Notes under the pieces: model-generated | What the model saw: only the letters and a program-made list of their open reading frames with translations | The model's database searches: none | What the model was told of the DNA's origin: nothing | Position numbers and translations under genes: made by a program | Assembly (NCBI GenBank): GCA_903772945.1 | Contig: CAICTM010000200.1 | Span: 29,040-93,039 of the forward strand | Source: Seminavis robusta | Lineage: Eukaryota > Bacillariophyta > Bacillariophyceae > Naviculales > Naviculaceae | DNA length: 64,000 nt | Direction: 5' to 3' | In this document: positions 60,055-64,000 of the stretch, piece after piece | Numbering within the stretch: position 1 is the first letter of the stretch | Layout of the letters: every line of letters starts with the position of its first letter

Positions 60055-62298
60055 TCATCTATTCCCCAAATCTATTCCTGAACCTTAGTCTAGTAGTCTA
60101 AGTGTGTCTGAACTTCTTCCTCTTGCTTTGCCTTGTGGATTGTTTGATAGATACTGTAGGAGTAGATTGGATTGGATTGTCTTTGCCCTGTCTTGCTGTT
60201 GCTTGTTGAATGACCTTGGCTAAAGAGTCTCTTCTTCCTCCTCTCTATCTGAACTTGACCTCACTTGACCTGACTTAAGCTAACCTTAAGCTAACCTTAC
60301 TTAAGCTAGTTCAATAGTGATGATCTTGTTAATTGATGCCTGATGTGCCTGAGCCTTGTCTTGCCAACACGCCAATCTCCACATGGGAACCCACCAGGTC
60401 TTCTACCAGCACTTACTAGTAGCAGTAACACTAGTAGTCGCTAGTAGCAGCAATGCTTAAGTCAATGCTTAAGTTGATCAGCTTGTCTGCCTCAGATAGA
60501 TAGAGAGAGATAGATAGAGCGGACAGCAGCACCGGAACAGGCTTAGCTTGATCAGTAAGGAGACTGCTGGTGCTGTTTGTTGATACGGTACTAGTATCGT
60601 CTGATCGTTGTTGATGGACTATCGTTTGATGGATGCTCGGTTGTGGCTTTGCTTGCTTTGCTTTGAACTTCAGGAGGTTGTTACTGCTGCTCCCAAGGAG
60701 TCTACATTTATACTAGTATATTTTTACTACCAATTCTACTGTACTTTCGTTCCTTGCCGCCTCCACCCGCAATCGTGAAGGGAAGGAACAACAACACCGC
60801 GCACGCTCCATCGCACGACGCACTCAATTGAATTCTAAACGCGGGCAACACTGTCCCATCAGACATGCCCTGCCTTCCACAGAATCCATGCCCAATGGTG
60901 ACAAACAGCCCAAGCACCGGCCATGTCGGCAACCCTTGTTCTTTTGCACTTCAACTAAATTCTGTTCATCCAATCAAAATGGACCTGTACGACCGTCTGA
61001 CAGCTGGAGCATTTTGTCTGTCTTCTATTCTCTGCGTAAACCTTAGTCTTACTGGAGTTAGGCACAGCTTCTTTACATCGTGTCGGTCCCATGCAAGCTC
61101 CTGATACGTAATAAACACGAGATCTTTTCTTTGCTTCATGTAGGCTACTGTACCTGGTTTTATCATATGCATGTAGTCTTTTTATTCCATAGAGACTACC
61201 GTATAGCTTGCTTTTTACTTGGTCTTGGTTTCTTCGGTTACTTTGAAGTGAGTTACACGTAGCTTCTTCTCTCCTACGGTACCTGGTACCACTATGCAAA
61301 GCATCTGGGTGTCTAATAGTTGGAAAGAAAATACCAGTACGGAACCATAATCAGACGTTAGATCTATTCATTTCATACTGTACCGTACGGTATCGTATCG
61401 TCCAATACTGCAAACTGCCACCAAGGCAGATGGCAGCAATTAGAATGGTACCGGTAGGGGTTCGATCTCACTATGCATGCTGGTAACAGGTACGAGTGTA
61501 TACATACACGGCAATCCGCCATGTCTGTAGAATGATTGAATTAGATTAGATTCAATCTGTGAAGATCATCATTCCTTTTTCTCTTAGTCTACCAGTACGG
61601 TACGTTCAAAGAAACTACTGTATGATACCGATACATCTATTTCTCATTTACCAATGTTCCTTCCAATTCTCATCATAAAGCAGCAGCAAAGCATTGATAA
61701 TGAGCTACATGTACCACCCGATAAAAAGGAACCAAAATGCGTGCGCGCCCCCGGCACAACCTGTATCCCTCCTCCCGCTTCCGCTAGGTACTGTTTAGTT
61801 AGAAGTGTGACAGTCTAAATACAGTGATGGTTTCTAAAAGTGGAGAGGATGCCGCCATTTAGTTAGAGGCCAACAAACGCAAGCCTGTCACAATCACAGC
61901 ACAGATGAAAAGCGCAGACACCAGCCAATCACCAAATTCTCAAAATGAATTCGATCGTTTCTCGCAACACTATTATACACTGTAAGAGCTTTCCTTCCGA
62001 GAGAGAGATCAATGCGGAAGGAAGATACCATTGTGATCAGCATATCAGCATCGAGCTTGTGTTGCTGACAGTGTACTGTACCTACTAGTAGCTTGAGTTG
62101 GGGGAAGAGTGGGTTGCTTCACAGCCTCAGAGCCTCACAACTAAGTCTTGAGAACTGCCGCTGGATAGCTAGCTAGCTAGCTGGTTGGACTGGCCATTGA
62201 TTTGATTCGATTCGATTCACTCATCAAAAAGATAAGACAAGACCGTATAAGGGACCTAAGTACTAGTAAGAGAGACCTTTAGAATAAAAGACAAAGCA
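60055..62298. promoter_or_regulatory. Long divergent intergenic region, LRR / pseudokinase
   Basis: 2.2 kb between divergent starts with no supported gene. It is rich in simple motifs: CTAGTAG-type repeats (60415-60450), GATAGATAGAGAGA tracts (60495-60520), ACGGTACCTGGTACCA near 61278 (an exact match to 28679) and dense TACCGTA/GGTACC palindromes (61370-61460). A CTAG tract lies at about 62166-62182. Confidence 0.5.
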
Positions 62299-64000
62299 AT
62301 GTCTAAGGAGTTCACTGAAGTGGACATCTTGGGAGTCTCCATCCAGGAAGATTTGACGGATGATGATGAAGACAACAACACCAAGCACAAGACCAGTCGT
62401 ACTACTACTACAAGTGCTGCTAGCGGAAGAAGCCACGCCAAGAGAAAGCCTGGCCATGAAGATAGGGACAAGAAGGAAGGTCTAGACAAGAAGGACGACA
62501 AGGAGGCTGAAGGTGCAGGAGATGCCCTGGATGGCAGTCCCGCTACTGGTACTGGTACTGGTACTGGTACTGGTAGTAAGGCTATAACCCTGAGCAGCAA
62601 GGAAAAGCTCAAGCGACAAAATCGCAGAATGGGACAAAAGGCAGCTTCACTCAAGTTCAGTGCCTTGGACTTTGTGGCGCTCTCACCGGACAAACTCAAG
62701 AAACACTACACCATTGGAAAGCTCATTCATAGAGGAACATCCAACAACACTAACAACACTAACAACAACCTCAACAGCAGCACTCACACCAAGAGAGACA
62801 AACGACAATCCACAGCTACCGGTAACAGCAGTAGTCACCATGAAGGGATGCATCATGCCAATGTACACATTTGTCTGCACAGAGACACTGGAATCCAAAG
62901 AGCAGTCAAGGTCGTCAAAAAAAACTCCAGTTGGAACAGAGCGCAAAATCAGGTACTCGTCAGGGAATTCAAAATTCTACAAACATTGGATCATCCCAGT
63001 CTCATCAGGACATATGAACTATTCGAAGGAAGAGACCATTTCTACATTGTCATGGACCTTTGTCACGGGGGGGATCTCTGCCAGGAACTCGATACCTGGG
63101 GACCCTTGCAGGAACAAGATGCCGCACTTATACTCAAACAACTACTCAGTGTGGTCAACTACCTCCATTCCAACAGAATTGTACACGGAAACATCAAACC
63201 AGAGCACATTCTATTGGAACAAGACAAGGATCTGGATCACGTCAAGTTGACCGACTTTGCCTGTGCCGAGATTATGGAAGACCAAGACGATCCAGATGAT
63301 GGAAACGCCGAACAAGGCGACGGCGACGACAACGACAAGGAAAACAGCAATCATCCTGATGCCACCAAAAACTTGGATGTGGAAAGCTTGTTCAGCATGG
63401 ATGACGACAGTGCGAGCGACACAGACGACGACGACGACGACGAACTCAATCAATCTACTCTTACCAGTGAAAGCAGCAACCGACGCAGTCGAAGCTCCAG
63501 GGCAAAATCCATTCTCCCCGAGCGAAAGGGGTCCGTCGATTTCTGGGCGCCCGAAGTCGTACTCAAGGGGTCCATTGGACCCAAACGAGATGTTTGGGCA
63601 TGCGGTGTACTATGCTATCTACTACTCTCCAATCGATTACCCTTCCGGGGAGAATCGAGGGAACAGATTTGCGAGAACATTATTCGAGGGGAGTTCTTCT
63701 TATTGGGAGAGGGTGAAGAAGAAAACGAAAACGATGAGTTCATTAGTAGTTACGCCGCGGAAAGCAAATCCACAGACTTTTACTCCGATTACTTGGAGGA
63801 CGGAGGAGAATCGCCACTCAATGCCACATTTGATTGGGCCAATGTCTCGGACCTAGCCAAGAGCTTTCTGCGCCAGCTATTGACGTACGAGGAACACGAT
63901 CGACCCACCGCCAAGCAGGCATTGCAACATCCGTGGATTGCAGAAATGACGTCCTTGTCCTCTTCCGTGCAAAGGACCGATGGGGACGTGAACCGGTTTT
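62299..64000 (+). CDS. Kinase-fold protein with degenerate catalytic motifs, probable pseudokinase (3' partial)
   Basis: Single open frame from the ATG at 62299 to the window edge without a stop (567 codons). The N-terminal ~125 residues are charged, with a (Thr-Gly)n run. Then comes a kinase domain of CaMK/CDPK style: degenerate glycine loop KLIHRGTSNN with an Asn/Ser/Thr insert, AVKVV (the VAIK Lys), LVREFKILQTLDHPSLIRTY, and YIVMDLCHGGDLCQEL. The catalytic loop reads IVHGNIKPEHILL instead of HRDLKPEN, so the catalytic Asp is Asn and the metal Asn is His. DFG reads DFA. A ~90-residue acidic Ser/Asp insertion sits between DFA and the APE motif (FWAPEVV), then DVWACGVLCYLLLSNRLPF and HDRPTAKQALQHPWI. 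The substitutions predict little or no phosphotransfer; an allosteric or scaffold role is inference. Confidence 0.88.
   Translation, partial: MSKEFTEVDILGVSIQEDLTDDDEDNNTKHKTSRTTTTSAASGRSHAKRKPGHEDRDKKEGLDKKDDKEAEGAGDALDGSPATGTGTGTGTGSKAITLSSKEKLKRQNRRMGQKAASLKFSALDFVALSPDKLKKHYTIGKLIHRGTSNNTNNTNNNLNSSTHTKRDKRQSTATGNSSSHHEGMHHANVHICLHRDTGIQRAVKVVKKNSSWNRAQNQVLVREFKILQTLDHPSLIRTYELFEGRDHFYIVMDLCHGGDLCQELDTWGPLQEQDAALILKQLLSVVNYLHSNRIVHGNIKPEHILLEQDKDLDHVKLTDFACAEIMEDQDDPDDGNAEQGDGDDNDKENSNHPDATKNLDVESLFSMDDDSASDTDDDDDDELNQSTLTSESSNRRSRSSRAKSILPERKGSVDFWAPEVVLKGSIGPKRDVWACGVLCYLLLSNRLPFRGESREQICENIIRGEFFLLGEGEEENENDEFISSYAAESKSTDFYSDYLEDGGESPLNATFDWANVSDLAKSFLRQLLTYEEHDRPTAKQALQHPWIAEMTSLSSSVQRTDGDVNRF

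Noticed and set aside
61440-61475. tRNA-like GGTTCGATCTC box
   Set aside because: No matching A box or cloverleaf upstream. No tRNA gene could be supported anywhere in the window.

Overview
The window is nuclear DNA of a microbial eukaryote, most likely a diatom or a close stramenopile relative. This rests on genes on both strands separated by 0.2-2.2 kb, short GT-AG introns (mostly 80-125 bp), eukaryotic housekeeping genes (eIF3c, mitochondrial EF-G2, a PARP, an F-box protein, an atypical ArfGAP), many secreted low-complexity Asn/Thr/Pro proteins, and intergenic DNA full of short palindromes (CTAGCTAG, GGTACC, TACCGGTA). The diatom placement is inference from gene style; no organelle, bacterial or viral block is seen.

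Layout. 1-17.3 kb: three secreted trypsin-like serine proteases on the minus strand (1-874, 6355-8388, 12917-17325), interspersed with a four-helix membrane protein built from an internal duplication (2116-3387) and an atypical ArfGAP (9326-11448). At least two of the proteases carry tandem C-terminal domains ending in D-G-x-C-C. In the third, the second such domain is split by an insertion of about 680 residues of Pro/Val and acidic repeats. 18-31 kb: a secreted, probably GPI-anchored protein, a Ser-rich hypothetical, a PARP-domain protein, an F-box protein, a small secreted or plastid-targeted protein with two CGGS repeats, a membrane LRR protein, a two-helix Cys-rich membrane protein and a MYND-finger protein. 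31.9-35.9 kb: eIF3c, with a one-base frame break inside its RGG/GY-repeat tail. 36-40.8 kb: two related secreted proteins with one EF-hand loop each, one with long Asn-Glu-Thr repeats. 41.2-45.6 kb: a near-perfect head-to-tail duplication of a 2.19-kb unit holding a hypothetical gene and a fatty-acid-hydroxylase/sterol-desaturase-like gene; the second hydroxylase copy is frameshifted. 46-64 kb: mitochondrial EF-G2, a large Ser/Thr-rich protein with a Cys motif, a probably lipidated protein, a two-exon hypothetical, an MgtE-type cation transporter, a two-exon LRR protein and, cut by the window end, a kinase-fold protein whose catalytic motifs are degenerate.

Splice sites were assigned by eye from GT/AG signals, reading-frame continuity and similarity between paralogs inside the window. 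The main points for follow-up are the protease C-terminal architecture, the tandem duplication with its frameshift and reshuffled promoter, the duplicated tetraspan, the EF-hand pair and the pseudokinase.
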